Origin: a virus
Direction: 5' to 3' (one strand)
Length of the DNA stretch: 58,817 bases
IMG/VR virus record: IMGVR_UViG_3300004460_000011
Location: 1-58,817 of that record
Shown: piece after piece, positions 35,781-45,295 of the stretch
Layout: each line of letters begins with the position of its first letter
How positions within the stretch are numbered: position 1 is the first letter of the stretch
Notes under the pieces: model-generated
Told to the model about the DNA's origin: nothing
Databases searched by the model: none
The model's input: the letters and a program-made list of their open reading frames with translations, nothing else
Position numbers and translations under genes: made by a program

Positions 35781-37901
35781 TTATTTAATACAGTCATACG
35801 TAAAATTTAGAACACCTTGCTCTGTACAAATTATATCAATGATAGGAATATTACTAATTACTGAATTAGGAATAGTAACTGCTAATTTGCCAAACGAGCC
35901 TGTATTCAGTCTACTTGGTGAATCAGTATATATTTTTATATCTCTTGAACTCATTAAGGGAACATTATTAAATGTTAATCGTACCACTTGGCCAGTTGTC
36001 CATTGAATATTAGTATCATCGATGTATATACTTAAATCACCAGCAGCTTCATTTATTGTATCTAATCTTAGCATATTGGTATAAGTTCTTAACTCAGTGA
36101 CTACTTGCGGAGCAACTACATTTAAATTCAAAGGATTGGTTAATGTTATTTGTACACCACCATCGTCTAAAGGAACCATAAAATTATATGCCTGTACATT
36201 ATTAGATATTTGAATCTGATTAGGTGTATTAGTATCAACTGTTATTCCTCTTCCTTGTCTAACAACATCTGTATTATATTGTAATGTAGTAGCAACCTCA
36301 CCATTAGCCAATGCTTGGATTTCATCAGAATTCTTAGCAATTAAATCTAATAATGTAGTACTACTTGCAAAAGCTAACGATGCGTTATCAATTTGTGTTT
36401 GTAAATTATTAATTTGTGATTGTAAAAATGCTGATGTGCTAACTGAATTTAAAGAATTTTCTACTGAATTTAATCTGGTTTGTATATCTGTTAATTCTAG
36501 TTGTTGAGTTTGGAATATTTGAGCAGATGCTTGTAGCTGTGCAGATGCATCTGAAAATAATCCCATAGAAAAAGTATTATAATCATTCACTATTGTATCA
36601 ATACCTGCAGTTCCAGGTGAAGCATCAAATCTTAAATTAATTTTAAATCCATAACTATTACCGTTTTGGCCAGTTACAAGATTAGGTTTATATTTTGGGT
36701 ATCTTTGAATATAACCACCGTCAGTTGTAGGTGTTATATTATCTAAGATTAAAATACCATATAAGTTAGTTTTTGTTTTAGAAGAATCGCTTAAGTCTAC
36801 CATATCATAATAAACTAAGACTGAATTAAATTCAAAGGATTCTGCTAAATCAGTTCCATTAAATTGAGGTATAGTACTTATTGTACCATCTTGTACAATT
36901 TGTTGGTAATCATTAGGATTAAAATCTACACTAATACCATCTAATTGGCTTCTTACATATGCAGAGCCTGAATAACCTGATGGATTATTGTAATCAGCAG
37001 GATATTTTCTAATGTCAGCATTTAATGCGCTAGTAAATGTAGTAGGTTCTGTAAAATAAGCATCAGCTGCATTAACACTTGTAGCAGGACCTAATCCCAT
37101 CCAATCAGCATCAGGATCAGTATAACCCGCAGGGCCGGCTCCTTGTAACTGTTGATCATAATCATAATAAGCAAATATATCTAATCCTTGCGGATGAACA
37201 GTTGCACTGTTCCTCCCCATGATATACTCATCTTTTCCTTGTATTTTTAAAGACGGTTGGTAATTCGTATCAGATATAGAATCAAAGAGTATTGTAGGTG
37301 TTCTACCAACCTCAGTGGGCACATTAATGTATAATTCTGTATAAGCCTCTCCTGCTTTATCAACATTGTTAACAATATCTATTTCACCAATATATCTAAC
37401 AACCCTTCTATACTGTCTTGTTCCACTAGTTACTTCATCTTCTTCAACAAATCTAGGTGTTGTTATACTACTGGCTTTTTCTAATACAGTAGCTTCTCGA
37501 AATCGCATAGCACCAGTTTCCTTTAACCATTTAAAAAATACTCTTTCACTTACAGATAAGTTTGTAGTATTATCATAATTAACATCACTAATAATAAGTT
37601 CTTCTAAGTTCAGCGCGTAATTTTGAAGACTTTCAGTAAAGTTAACATTAGGATCACCTTTTAATCCACCATTCCAAATTGATCCATCAATAGTATCAAA
37701 TTGCATATAATTTTGGTATTGGCTAAATGTTGTGGGATCTAATCTATCCATATCTGGTAGATTAAGAAGCACAAACTTAGAAAAGACTAATTTTAACTCA
37801 TCATTATTTAGAGTTCTAGATAAGTCTTTAGCAGATGAAGAAAACGTGTAAAATGTTCCTCCGTCTGCTTGCGGTGTTCTAATTAAGGGCGTTGTTGCCA
37901 T
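35781..37901 (-). CDS. Large virion protein with internal coiled coil
   Basis: This 706-residue protein begins MATTPLIRTPQADGGTFYTF. Residues ~1-450 are a mixed, aromatic-rich domain. Residues ~460-535 form a coiled coil (SAQLQASAQIFQTQQLELTD, VENSLNSVSTSAFLQSQINN). The C-terminal ~150 residues are beta-rich (QIQISNNVQAYNFMVPLDDG). This head-stalk-tip plan is typical of trimeric baseplate or fibre proteins. It lies 22 bp upstream of the 1287-residue gene with an A-rich, SD-less leader. Exact role unknown. Confidence 0.5.
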   Translation of the reverse strand: MATTPLIRTPQADGGTFYTFSSSAKDLSRTLNNDELKLVFSKFVLLNLPDMDRLDPTTFSQYQNYMQFDTIDGSIWNGGLKGDPNVNFTESLQNYALNLEELIISDVNYDNTTNLSVSERVFFKWLKETGAMRFREATVLEKASSITTPRFVEEDEVTSGTRQYRRVVRYIGEIDIVNNVDKAGEAYTELYINVPTEVGRTPTILFDSISDTNYQPSLKIQGKDEYIMGRNSATVHPQGLDIFAYYDYDQQLQGAGPAGYTDPDADWMGLGPATSVNAADAYFTEPTTFTSALNADIRKYPADYNNPSGYSGSAYVRSQLDGISVDFNPNDYQQIVQDGTISTIPQFNGTDLAESFEFNSVLVYYDMVDLSDSSKTKTNLYGILILDNITPTTDGGYIQRYPKYKPNLVTGQNGNSYGFKINLRFDASPGTAGIDTIVNDYNTFSMGLFSDASAQLQASAQIFQTQQLELTDIQTRLNSVENSLNSVSTSAFLQSQINNLQTQIDNASLAFASSTTLLDLIAKNSDEIQALANGEVATTLQYNTDVVRQGRGITVDTNTPNQIQISNNVQAYNFMVPLDDGGVQITLTNPLNLNVVAPQVVTELRTYTNMLRLDTINEAAGDLSIYIDDTNIQWTTGQVVRLTFNNVPLMSSRDIKIYTDSPSRLNTGSFGKLAVTIPNSVISNIPIIDIICTEQGVLNFTYDCIK

Positions 37902-37923
37902 GAATATTTTATTTCTTTAATTG

Positions 37924-38568
37924 TTATGCTATTGTATATCCGTTTCCTCCAATAATAAACCAAATAGGTAAACCTGATCCATTGTCAATTGCTAAAAGAT
38001 GTACACTCTGTCCTACTTTATTTAATGTTATTGTATCATTAGTTCCAGTTGTTACTATGTTATTATTATAAGGAGTAATTACTACATTACCACTTCCTTC
38101 ACTACACATGAAGAAAATTTCTTGCCCAATACTTCCATTAAATAATTGTAAATTTAAATTAGAAGTAATATCTGTATTACCACACCTATTTATAGTATAA
38201 GCGGGTATTGCAGTACTAGTTCCAACACTGATAGCCATTCCTGACCCAGCAGTAGTATCATTAAGAGATGTTGGGTTTGTATCATTTTTGAATACGCCGC
38301 CACCTGTCATGTTTAAATTTCCAGTCATCTTAACATTTGTTAAGATATCAAAAGTACTAGAATTAATATCTAAAAGAATAGTGCTTAAACCTACTCTCAA
38401 TGCTTCTGTAGATACATTATTTAAATTAGTGATAGTACCTGCAGCTGGTGCAAAATATACCTCCATTGCATTAATTTCACTAGCAAGAACATTAAAGTTA
38501 TCGTTAATTACTAACCTTGATCCTGATAAAGAATCGGTTCCTAAAATTTCTGTTACGCTGATTGCCAT
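37924..38568 (-). CDS. Small fibre-like virion protein
   Basis: This 214-residue protein has an N-terminus (MAISVTEILGTDSLSGSRLV, then NDNFNVLASEIN) that resembles the attachment segment of the collagen-necked fibre at 24247-26829 (SDTIS...TNFNFDQLL). The body is Thr/Asn/Ser-rich with short beta repeats (NLNMTGGG, NNNIVTTGTNDTITLNK), and the C-terminus ends PIWFIIGGNGYTIA. It is probably a small trimeric fibre or baseplate pin. It ends 22 bp before the next gene. Confidence 0.55.
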   Translation of the reverse strand: MAISVTEILGTDSLSGSRLVINDNFNVLASEINAMEVYFAPAAGTITNLNNVSTEALRVGLSTILLDINSSTFDILTNVKMTGNLNMTGGGVFKNDTNPTSLNDTTAGSGMAISVGTSTAIPAYTINRCGNTDITSNLNLQLFNGSIGQEIFFMCSEGSGNVVITPYNNNIVTTGTNDTITLNKVGQSVHLLAIDNGSGLPIWFIIGGNGYTIA

Positions 38569-38569
38569 T

Positions 38570-41500
38570 TTATTTTGTTTGTTTTATATTTAAGATATTT
38601 CTACCTTTTTTATATTTATTCCCATTCGTATCCGTAAGTTCTAATGTTATCATATACTTTCCTGGGTCTTTAAAAAGATATGTTAGATACTTGCTTTCAA
38701 AATATATATCCGCCACTGATGAGTTAGTAGTATTAGAGATAGTCCATCTAGGCGCTTCTTTACCTGCTATTCTACATTTATCATAGACAAACATTGCCCA
38801 TGTCATCGGTGGTAATACTTTACCGTCATTAATAAACTTAGCAGTTCCCCATGTAGGATTACTAGTTATACTTTGGCTTGATTTATAGATTCTACTTGCA
38901 CAACCTTGAGATCCAGTAGCATTTGCGCAAATCCTTTGCCCATCTACATCTACAAAATCTACAGATTTAAAATCACCAAATTTACCATAATATCTGGATA
39001 CTGCTTGTATAAACATTTGATTATTTGATGAATCTAAAACAAGGTTATATATGTATTTATTAATAATAGAATTTGTGCTAACATTTAATTGATCAGCAGC
39101 ATCTTCCAATGTTAAAACTGTATTGTCAAAATATTCGATACCTTCTTGGTTTTTTTCATCAATTATTTTTAAATAAGTATTAGGTGCTATTTCACTAAAC
39201 TGAAAAAATGCAGGAGTATCTCCTGTTGTAGCTGTCATATCCCACCACAAATGATATGTATTATCCCAATCACAAGATTTAGTATTTAAATTTTGCCACT
39301 GATACGGTCCACTAAAACTAGCCTTTCCGTTGCTTTGATAATTTAATAACTGAAAGTCAGTTGATGTTCCGATACCGAAGGTGTTTAAAATAGCATTAAC
39401 TCTGTCAAGAGATTCATATAAACTTGGGGTTTCTTCATCCCATGTAGTAGTAGGGCTTATTGGAACATCCCATAAAGATCCATAATTCTTCCAGGTATAA
39501 ATTCCTTCACTACTCCAAGTATAAAATTTCTTTTGTGATTGATACCAACCTGAATATTCTACTTCTCTACCTTCAACACAAATAGCACTATTTTTAACGC
39601 TTGATGAAATATTATTATATAAATCAAATAATTTCATTTCAACATTATAATTTCCAACATAAGGTAAAGTTATAGGTAAAGTTCCATATTTACCAACCGA
39701 TCCTCTTACATTAAAATAATAAGCTGGGGAAATGTCAGACGCATCTTTATAAATAGTCCATTCTATTTCTGTAAAATTACCAGACTCTATACCATCCCAG
39801 GTAAATAAAGTTTCTCCAGGTAATTGTATTTCTGTAAATTGTCCACCGCTTGCAGCATTGGCTAAAGTTACACTAGGTACAAATCTATTAACATCATTAC
39901 CATAACACCTAATGCATGGTCCTATATCATTTGTAACCTGAAACCAATCAAACCACAACCAAGGATCCGTTTGTAAATTTTTTAATGCAACTACTTGATT
40001 AAATAAAGATGTAGTTACTGTTTGTAAAGTATCTCCGTTAACAACGGTATGGCTTACGCTAGTGTTTGTAGCAGGATCGCTTAATTTATAAACATCTCCT
40101 AAATCTAAGCAGCCTTGTACATTAAAATCAAAAGTAAAGAAATCATTAGCATTTGTTACTTGGTCCCATGTACTATCAATATTATTCCATGTTATATTAT
40201 TAAAACTATCATTTGTTAATGTTACCAAAGCCCCTACCTTAATCCCTGGTTGATCAGGTAAATACTGAGAAGAATATCCTGGTTTATATAATGATTGGTT
40301 TTTAGTTAAATTAGGTGCATATCTAGAAAAGTAAGCTGCATATACGCCAGCCACGTCTTGAACAGAAACATTGCCACCATTTTGTAAAGCACCTAGTACA
40401 CTGTTTACATCTGGCCCAATTGGTGCCGGAGGTAAAATTTCACCTGGAGTATATGGACCTACAATCATATTTTGCCCAACTGCAGTTGTTCCTGCTGTTA
40501 AAGGTGCAACATAAGCATTACAGTATGCAACAATAGCATCACCAACAACAGCAGCTTTTTCCAAACAAAATTTATCAAATTGTCTAAGATCTTCTATATA
40601 GGTACAATTACTAGGGGCTACTTTAAAATCGGTATTAATGCCTGCTTTAATTGTATTAGTATCATTTCTACTTATTGTATTAGTTACCTCCAATAAGCCG
40701 AAGAAATCAGCCTCTGCTGTAATTCCTTTAATGTGAGCATTAAGTGGAAGATATTCATTTTCTAATTTTCTTTTTAACCCAAATAATTTAATTAAAATTT
40801 CTTCAATAGTAAAATCCTGTAATTCTTCAGTTATTGGCAAATCTTCATCAGTAAATTTATTTGGTACAATCCTATTAATTCTATAAATAAGACTAAACAT
40901 ACTGGTCTTCCTAAAGTTTTTATTTGGTAATGTTATTTTTTTGTCATCAAATTGAACAGTAGGCGAAAATAAATCAACAGTATTACTTTGAATATACTTT
41001 CCAAACTGTGGCGAATTGGCATTTACATTTTTCCAAAATTCTTTTAATTTTAAATTATCATAACCAAAAAACTTTATAGCATTTATTAAACCTTTGTAGG
41101 AGCCTATAAAAGGGTATATGTTATTACCCTCCATCATAATTTCTTTACGCTTAAGATTAATTTCTACGTAATCAGGTAATGCTTCCTTTAAATTAGTATC
41201 TCTAAAGACATCACTATCAGAAGCAATAACGCTATACCCCATATTTTGAGTCATAACTCTTAATCTCTCATCTTCTTCAATGCTCTCTGCGTAAACAGTA
41301 AATTCTGCCACAACAGTATTGGTGCATTCATCAGTAATAATTAATTTTCTCTTATAAGTATTTTCAAAAGGCGAGGAAAATGTAATATTTATTTGTAAAG
41401 CTTCTGATCTAATTTTATTAGTAACAATAAAACCATCAGGATCTATTGTTTGATTTTCATCATAGCCTAATGGTGCAATTAAATCATCTACCTTTATCAA

Positions 41501-41854
41501 AGGAGGCCCATCAGGTTCTTGAACTAACGCAGATTGTGTACCAGTATTAAAGTCTTCATTAAATTGAAAAAGAAATATTTCATTAGGCTGTGTAGTTTCC
41601 CAATTTACCACCCAGTCACAATTATCTCCAGTTGATTGCTCGGCTAAACCATGTGGGTAACCAAACATAAAAGTATTACTAGTCTTGTCTTTCATTTTTT
41701 GTAAAATGAATAACTGACCTACTTCAAATAAATCTATTGAAACCTGTGGAAGAAAAATGTCACCAGTCCACTTGTCAGTAGTACTGTCATAATCCATATT
41801 GTAATTCTTCCCATGTTTATCAAAGAAATATAAATGTTTCCAATTGTTAACCAC
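38570..41854 (-). CDS. gp7-like baseplate wedge protein with Ig/PKD-like domains
   Basis: This 1094-residue protein has, at ~residues 210-390, a region resembling gp7/phage tail protein I (NIYPFIGSYKGLINAIKFFG, EEILIKLFGLKRKLENEYLP), typical of wedge proteins. The remainder contains Ig/PKD-like beta sandwiches, including one at the C-terminus (LFKDPGKYMITLELTDTNGN). T4 gp7 is 1032 residues and likewise follows gp6. The start shown is GTG at 41852-41854; an AAAGGA element lies only 2 bp upstream, so the true start is uncertain and an in-frame ATG is at residue 20. Homology to gp7 is by pattern and order only. Confidence 0.55.
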   Translation of the reverse strand: MVNNWKHLYFFDKHGKNYNMDYDSTTDKWTGDIFLPQVSIDLFEVGQLFILQKMKDKTSNTFMFGYPHGLAEQSTGDNCDWVVNWETTQPNEIFLFQFNEDFNTGTQSALVQEPDGPPLIKVDDLIAPLGYDENQTIDPDGFIVTNKIRSEALQINITFSSPFENTYKRKLIITDECTNTVVAEFTVYAESIEEDERLRVMTQNMGYSVIASDSDVFRDTNLKEALPDYVEINLKRKEIMMEGNNIYPFIGSYKGLINAIKFFGYDNLKLKEFWKNVNANSPQFGKYIQSNTVDLFSPTVQFDDKKITLPNKNFRKTSMFSLIYRINRIVPNKFTDEDLPITEELQDFTIEEILIKLFGLKRKLENEYLPLNAHIKGITAEADFFGLLEVTNTISRNDTNTIKAGINTDFKVAPSNCTYIEDLRQFDKFCLEKAAVVGDAIVAYCNAYVAPLTAGTTAVGQNMIVGPYTPGEILPPAPIGPDVNSVLGALQNGGNVSVQDVAGVYAAYFSRYAPNLTKNQSLYKPGYSSQYLPDQPGIKVGALVTLTNDSFNNITWNNIDSTWDQVTNANDFFTFDFNVQGCLDLGDVYKLSDPATNTSVSHTVVNGDTLQTVTTSLFNQVVALKNLQTDPWLWFDWFQVTNDIGPCIRCYGNDVNRFVPSVTLANAASGGQFTEIQLPGETLFTWDGIESGNFTEIEWTIYKDASDISPAYYFNVRGSVGKYGTLPITLPYVGNYNVEMKLFDLYNNISSSVKNSAICVEGREVEYSGWYQSQKKFYTWSSEGIYTWKNYGSLWDVPISPTTTWDEETPSLYESLDRVNAILNTFGIGTSTDFQLLNYQSNGKASFSGPYQWQNLNTKSCDWDNTYHLWWDMTATTGDTPAFFQFSEIAPNTYLKIIDEKNQEGIEYFDNTVLTLEDAADQLNVSTNSIINKYIYNLVLDSSNNQMFIQAVSRYYGKFGDFKSVDFVDVDGQRICANATGSQGCASRIYKSSQSITSNPTWGTAKFINDGKVLPPMTWAMFVYDKCRIAGKEAPRWTISNTTNSSVADIYFESKYLTYLFKDPGKYMITLELTDTNGNKYKKGRNILNIKQTK

Positions 41855-41860
41855 TATCCT

Positions 41861-42130
41861 TTAATTTATTTTTTGATACCACTTAGGAACTGCAAAATTA
41901 TAATAAATCCTTAAATATTTAACTTTATTAACATAAAATACCATAATAGGGTTTAGGTAATCTTCTAAGAATGTTTTAAGATGTCTATTTCTAAACATAT
42001 AATTGGATAAGGTTTTGTTTAACAATGTTTTTGAATAATCATACCCAGTATTTTTTAATTCCCAACCTTCTTCATATGTAGCCCTATATAAACTAGGGAA
42101 TCCTGTTCTATTATTTTTAACTGTTGCCAT
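41861..42130 (-). CDS. Small protein between wedge genes
   Basis: This 89-residue protein (MATVKNNRTGFPSLYRATYE...) is rich in Tyr, Asn and Lys. It has one of the few convincing Shine-Dalgarno sequences here: AAAGGAG eight bases before the ATG, although that sequence also encodes the end of the gp6-like protein. Located between the gp6-like and gp7-like genes, it is probably a minor baseplate component. No family is recognised. Confidence 0.55.
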   Translation of the reverse strand: MATVKNNRTGFPSLYRATYEEGWELKNTGYDYSKTLLNKTLSNYMFRNRHLKTFLEDYLNPIMVFYVNKVKYLRIYYNFAVPKWYQKIN

Positions 42131-42131
42131 C

Positions 42132-43988
42132 TTATTCTCCTTTTAATGTTTTAAGTGGTGCTTTACTTTCTAACCTACCTGTATTTAATCCTGCAGAGTT
42201 AGCTCCCGTTGCAATTGTAGTTCCTCTGTTTCTTTTAGTTTGGTTATATTTTTCTTGTTGTATTTTATTATAAAGATTATCTACAATAGCTTCTTTATAG
42301 AATACATTAAGAGAACTGATTTTATTAGCTTCTGGAATTGGTTCATAGTATGTACCATTTCTATCTTTCCACCCACCACGAATAATTGCTAAATCATCAT
42401 TTTCAATTATAACATCACCAAAACTATCTAATCCTAATTGTGGATCCTCGCCTTTCTTTAATACAATTTTTTTATTTTCTATTAATACCTTTTGGTCTGT
42501 CACAGGATCTGTTCCATAAACAGGTATAAAATAAAAACCATCTCTTATTGCGGTTTCATTTCTTTCAGATATAAAAAATACATTTACAGAATCAATACCT
42601 TCTACGTTTTCAATAATTGAAATAATATCAGATCTTGGAATTCTATCTCTTCTGTTTACATTTAAGAAATATTCATCTAAATTTTTTCTTATTTCAATTC
42701 TTATACCATCCTTATCATAATTATCAAACCATCTTATTACAATGTTAAGTGCATACTTTCTAATGATTGGATCTACAATTCTAGTTTCAGCGGTTACAAC
42801 CTGCCTACCGCTCTTGTTTAATATTTCATAAGTCATTTCCTTTTCCTGCGCAGACATAGTAAATTCTACCTCAGGTACACTAAAGTAATCTAAATCACTT
42901 GTTAATTTTTTCTTTACATCTGGTATTAAGAAAAGGTAAATAATGTTATCATCATCTAAGTATTCATCATTTTTAGTATTGTAAGCATCTATGAAAGACC
43001 AAAAGTCATACTTACTTAAATAGTAAATATAATTGTTAGGATTTGCTAATACAAATGAATTACTTTGATAAGGCGCAATTAATCTAGTAAATTGAGGATC
43101 TTCGGAATCAGATCCAAACATAGGATTTCTTGTAATATTCATTGCAAGAATCTCATTTAAATCTACCTGCTCGCCTGATGTGTCTGTACCGGGATCTATA
43201 AATTTTATATCTAACTGCTTTCCTCCTATATTACCAGCAACACCTCTAGTCTTTACGTAAGTGCATCTAATACGAGAACCTAATGCAGGCGGTTGGCCAA
43301 ATTGATTATTTCCAAAAAATAAACTCAATCCGCCATTTACGCTAGTTTTTACCATAACAGATTTCTCTCCGTTATTCATATCATATAAGGAATTTTCAAT
43401 CTTCCATTTTTCTCCGTCAACAAAAACTTCAACTAAGTGCTGATCTGTAGGTTCTTTGGTAGAAAGGTTATAACTTTGTAAAGGATTACCAGATCCTGTA
43501 AAACTCTGCTCATCTTTTTCACCTTGGATAACTTCAACATTAACAAAGGTTTTTGTAGTTTTATCTAATCTAATAAAATCACTATTGAATCTTAAAAAAT
43601 ATTTTAATCCATTTTGCCCTATCTCAAATGTAGCACCATTCATAATTTGTACATAATCACCTTTAAGCAGCGTAGATGCACTTGTGTTTAATCGTAATCC
43701 AATTATACCTCTTGCAGATATACCTCGCGTAGGATCATGCCCAGTCAATCTAGATAAACCATATATAGATTCAATATTTCTTGCCCGAGAAATATTCATT
43801 TCTGTTGCGACAGCCTCTATGTAAAAGAAAATCATTTCACCTAAATTGGAAACTACTGTCAAAATTTGTCCAAATGGTGAGGCAGGTGTAAATGTTTCTA
43901 CAGCCTGATCATAAGTACGCTGAAGATACTCAAAAGAATCTTCAAACAACTCAGTAGCCTTTAATCTTGTTTTACTAAAAAATGACAT
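42132..43988 (-). CDS. gp6-like baseplate wedge protein (baseplate J family)
   Basis: This 618-residue protein (T4 gp6 has 660) opens with a helical segment (FEDSFEYLQRTYDQAVETFT, FGQILTVVSNLGEMIFFYIE) and an ARNIESIYGLSRLTGHDPTR motif, the classic start of baseplate J/gp6 proteins. Beta domains follow, with RRDRIPRSDIISIIENVEGI typical of the C-terminal region (~440-470). gp6 forms the ring of the wedge that drives sheath contraction. It lies directly downstream of the gp25-like gene, the standard arrangement in contractile tails. Confidence 0.85.
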   Translation of the reverse strand: MSFFSKTRLKATELFEDSFEYLQRTYDQAVETFTPASPFGQILTVVSNLGEMIFFYIEAVATEMNISRARNIESIYGLSRLTGHDPTRGISARGIIGLRLNTSASTLLKGDYVQIMNGATFEIGQNGLKYFLRFNSDFIRLDKTTKTFVNVEVIQGEKDEQSFTGSGNPLQSYNLSTKEPTDQHLVEVFVDGEKWKIENSLYDMNNGEKSVMVKTSVNGGLSLFFGNNQFGQPPALGSRIRCTYVKTRGVAGNIGGKQLDIKFIDPGTDTSGEQVDLNEILAMNITRNPMFGSDSEDPQFTRLIAPYQSNSFVLANPNNYIYYLSKYDFWSFIDAYNTKNDEYLDDDNIIYLFLIPDVKKKLTSDLDYFSVPEVEFTMSAQEKEMTYEILNKSGRQVVTAETRIVDPIIRKYALNIVIRWFDNYDKDGIRIEIRKNLDEYFLNVNRRDRIPRSDIISIIENVEGIDSVNVFFISERNETAIRDGFYFIPVYGTDPVTDQKVLIENKKIVLKKGEDPQLGLDSFGDVIIENDDLAIIRGGWKDRNGTYYEPIPEANKISSLNVFYKEAIVDNLYNKIQQEKYNQTKRNRGTTIATGANSAGLNTGRLESKAPLKTLKGE

Positions 43989-44001
43989 TTACTTTATTAT
44001 T

Positions 44002-44364
44002 TTAAAAAAGAGCACCTATAACTCTCTGTTCATTTACAAAAATATCAACCAATGCACCATCTCTTTCAAGTGTAGAAAAGAAACTTACTTTTGTATTTAC
44101 ATCAAACCCTGCAAAATCTGGTAAACAGTATGCAGTGATTTGGCTGTTAATATTATTTTGTATAGTGTTTTCGTTTAATACTAAAGAAAATATTAATTCA
44201 TCTAAATTACAACCTATACTAGGAGCACCTAAAACTTCTCCTTTTCTAGTAAATAAACAATTTTCTATCTTAATAATTAATTGAGATAGAGAATCACTAA
44301 CTTCCAGTGTAGCATCATTATATTTAGGAGCCTCTACATCTCTACTATAAATATCTCTAATCAT
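44002..44364 (-). CDS. gp25-like baseplate wedge protein
   Basis: This 120-residue protein (T4 gp25 has 132) shows the gp25/gpW family pattern: an N-terminal helix (SDSLSQLIIKIENCLFTRKGE), a conserved GAPSIGCNLDELIF segment, a second helix and a beta hairpin ending LVDIFVNEQRVIGALF. gp25 anchors the first sheath ring to the wedge. The start is supported by the late-type promoter core 20 bp upstream. Confidence 0.88.
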   Translation of the reverse strand: MIRDIYSRDVEAPKYNDATLEVSDSLSQLIIKIENCLFTRKGEVLGAPSIGCNLDELIFSLVLNENTIQNNINSQITAYCLPDFAGFDVNTKVSFFSTLERDGALVDIFVNEQRVIGALF

Positions 44365-44384
44365 TTAAGAACACTAATTTTTTA

Positions 44385-44393
44385 TTATATATT
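44385..44393 (-). promoter_or_regulatory. Late-type promoter core AATATATAA
   Basis: AATATATAA lies 20 bp upstream of the gp25-like ATG in a 61-bp intergenic region and would drive the wedge operon. Confidence 0.6.
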
Positions 44394-44425
44394 CTCTTTT
44401 AATTTAATAGCTTTCAGATTATAAA

Positions 44426-45289
44426 TTACCCCGTGAAAAAGTAATCAACACCTTCATCCCCTTTTATTTCTTCTACTACCCTATCAACCTCTTCTCGGCC
44501 TTCAGATGAAATCATATCATAATTAATTGTAATGTTACCTGGAAGATTAAATGAGAAGGTTCCTAAAATTCTGGATAGTTGTATTTTAGCCATTCCAATA
44601 ACATATCTTTGAAATGCTTCATCTTCAAATAATGCACAATCACTAATAGTTGAAAATATTTCAAATATAACTGCATTCTTAGGAAGCTCGCCTTGGAATC
44701 TAAACTTTTTAGTTAGCCTATTAAATGTATATGATATTTGTGGTAATAAAACTTGTCTTGCATTATCCATGAATAATGAATTAACAACATAGTACATTAA
44801 ATTTTCACTGCCTATACCTGCACCGTAAACATCGTCATATATAAACTTGTCAATTGAAAAATCTACATCATCTGCATTAAAGCTCATTTGACCAAATCCA
44901 CCATCTTCACCACTGAATCCACCTATCTCAAATACATCATTCACTGAATAAACCCTAGATGGCATTTGAACAATACCTCGAGGATTAGAAATTTGATTTT
45001 TATTAGTTATAGTTTCGTTAGCCTGGCCAGTTCCATGTGGCACTCCTTGATTAAAAGTACTTTTCTTTAATGCACCAGCAGGTAAAGCAATATACATTTG
45101 TTCTACACTATCTTCATATATTTTATAAAAATATTTTTTTGCTCTTTGTATAATATTGTTTAATTCTTTCTTAGGAACAGTAAACGGTATTTGGCATGCA
45201 ATAGTAAGATCATCATTAATTAATTTTATTAATGCATCTAAGCATGCAGCTTCATCAGGATCATTACAATAAGTATTCTTATTAGCCAT
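44426..45289 (-). CDS. Virion structural protein, possibly neck or baseplate
   Basis: This 287-residue protein has an N-terminal helical part (DPDEAACLDALIKLINDDLT, IIQRAKKYFYKIYEDSVEQM), a middle with Gly-rich segments, and a C-terminal part with LSRILGTFSFNLPGNITINY then SSEGREEVDRVVEEIKGDEG. That last pattern (a helix, an LPG turn, an acidic helix) occurs in structural proteins of several myoviruses. I cannot assign a T4 gene. It precedes gp25 with a 61-bp gap holding a promoter core. Confidence 0.5.
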   Translation of the reverse strand: MANKNTYCNDPDEAACLDALIKLINDDLTIACQIPFTVPKKELNNIIQRAKKYFYKIYEDSVEQMYIALPAGALKKSTFNQGVPHGTGQANETITNKNQISNPRGIVQMPSRVYSVNDVFEIGGFSGEDGGFGQMSFNADDVDFSIDKFIYDDVYGAGIGSENLMYYVVNSLFMDNARQVLLPQISYTFNRLTKKFRFQGELPKNAVIFEIFSTISDCALFEDEAFQRYVIGMAKIQLSRILGTFSFNLPGNITINYDMISSEGREEVDRVVEEIKGDEGVDYFFTG

Positions 45290-45295
45290 CTTATT

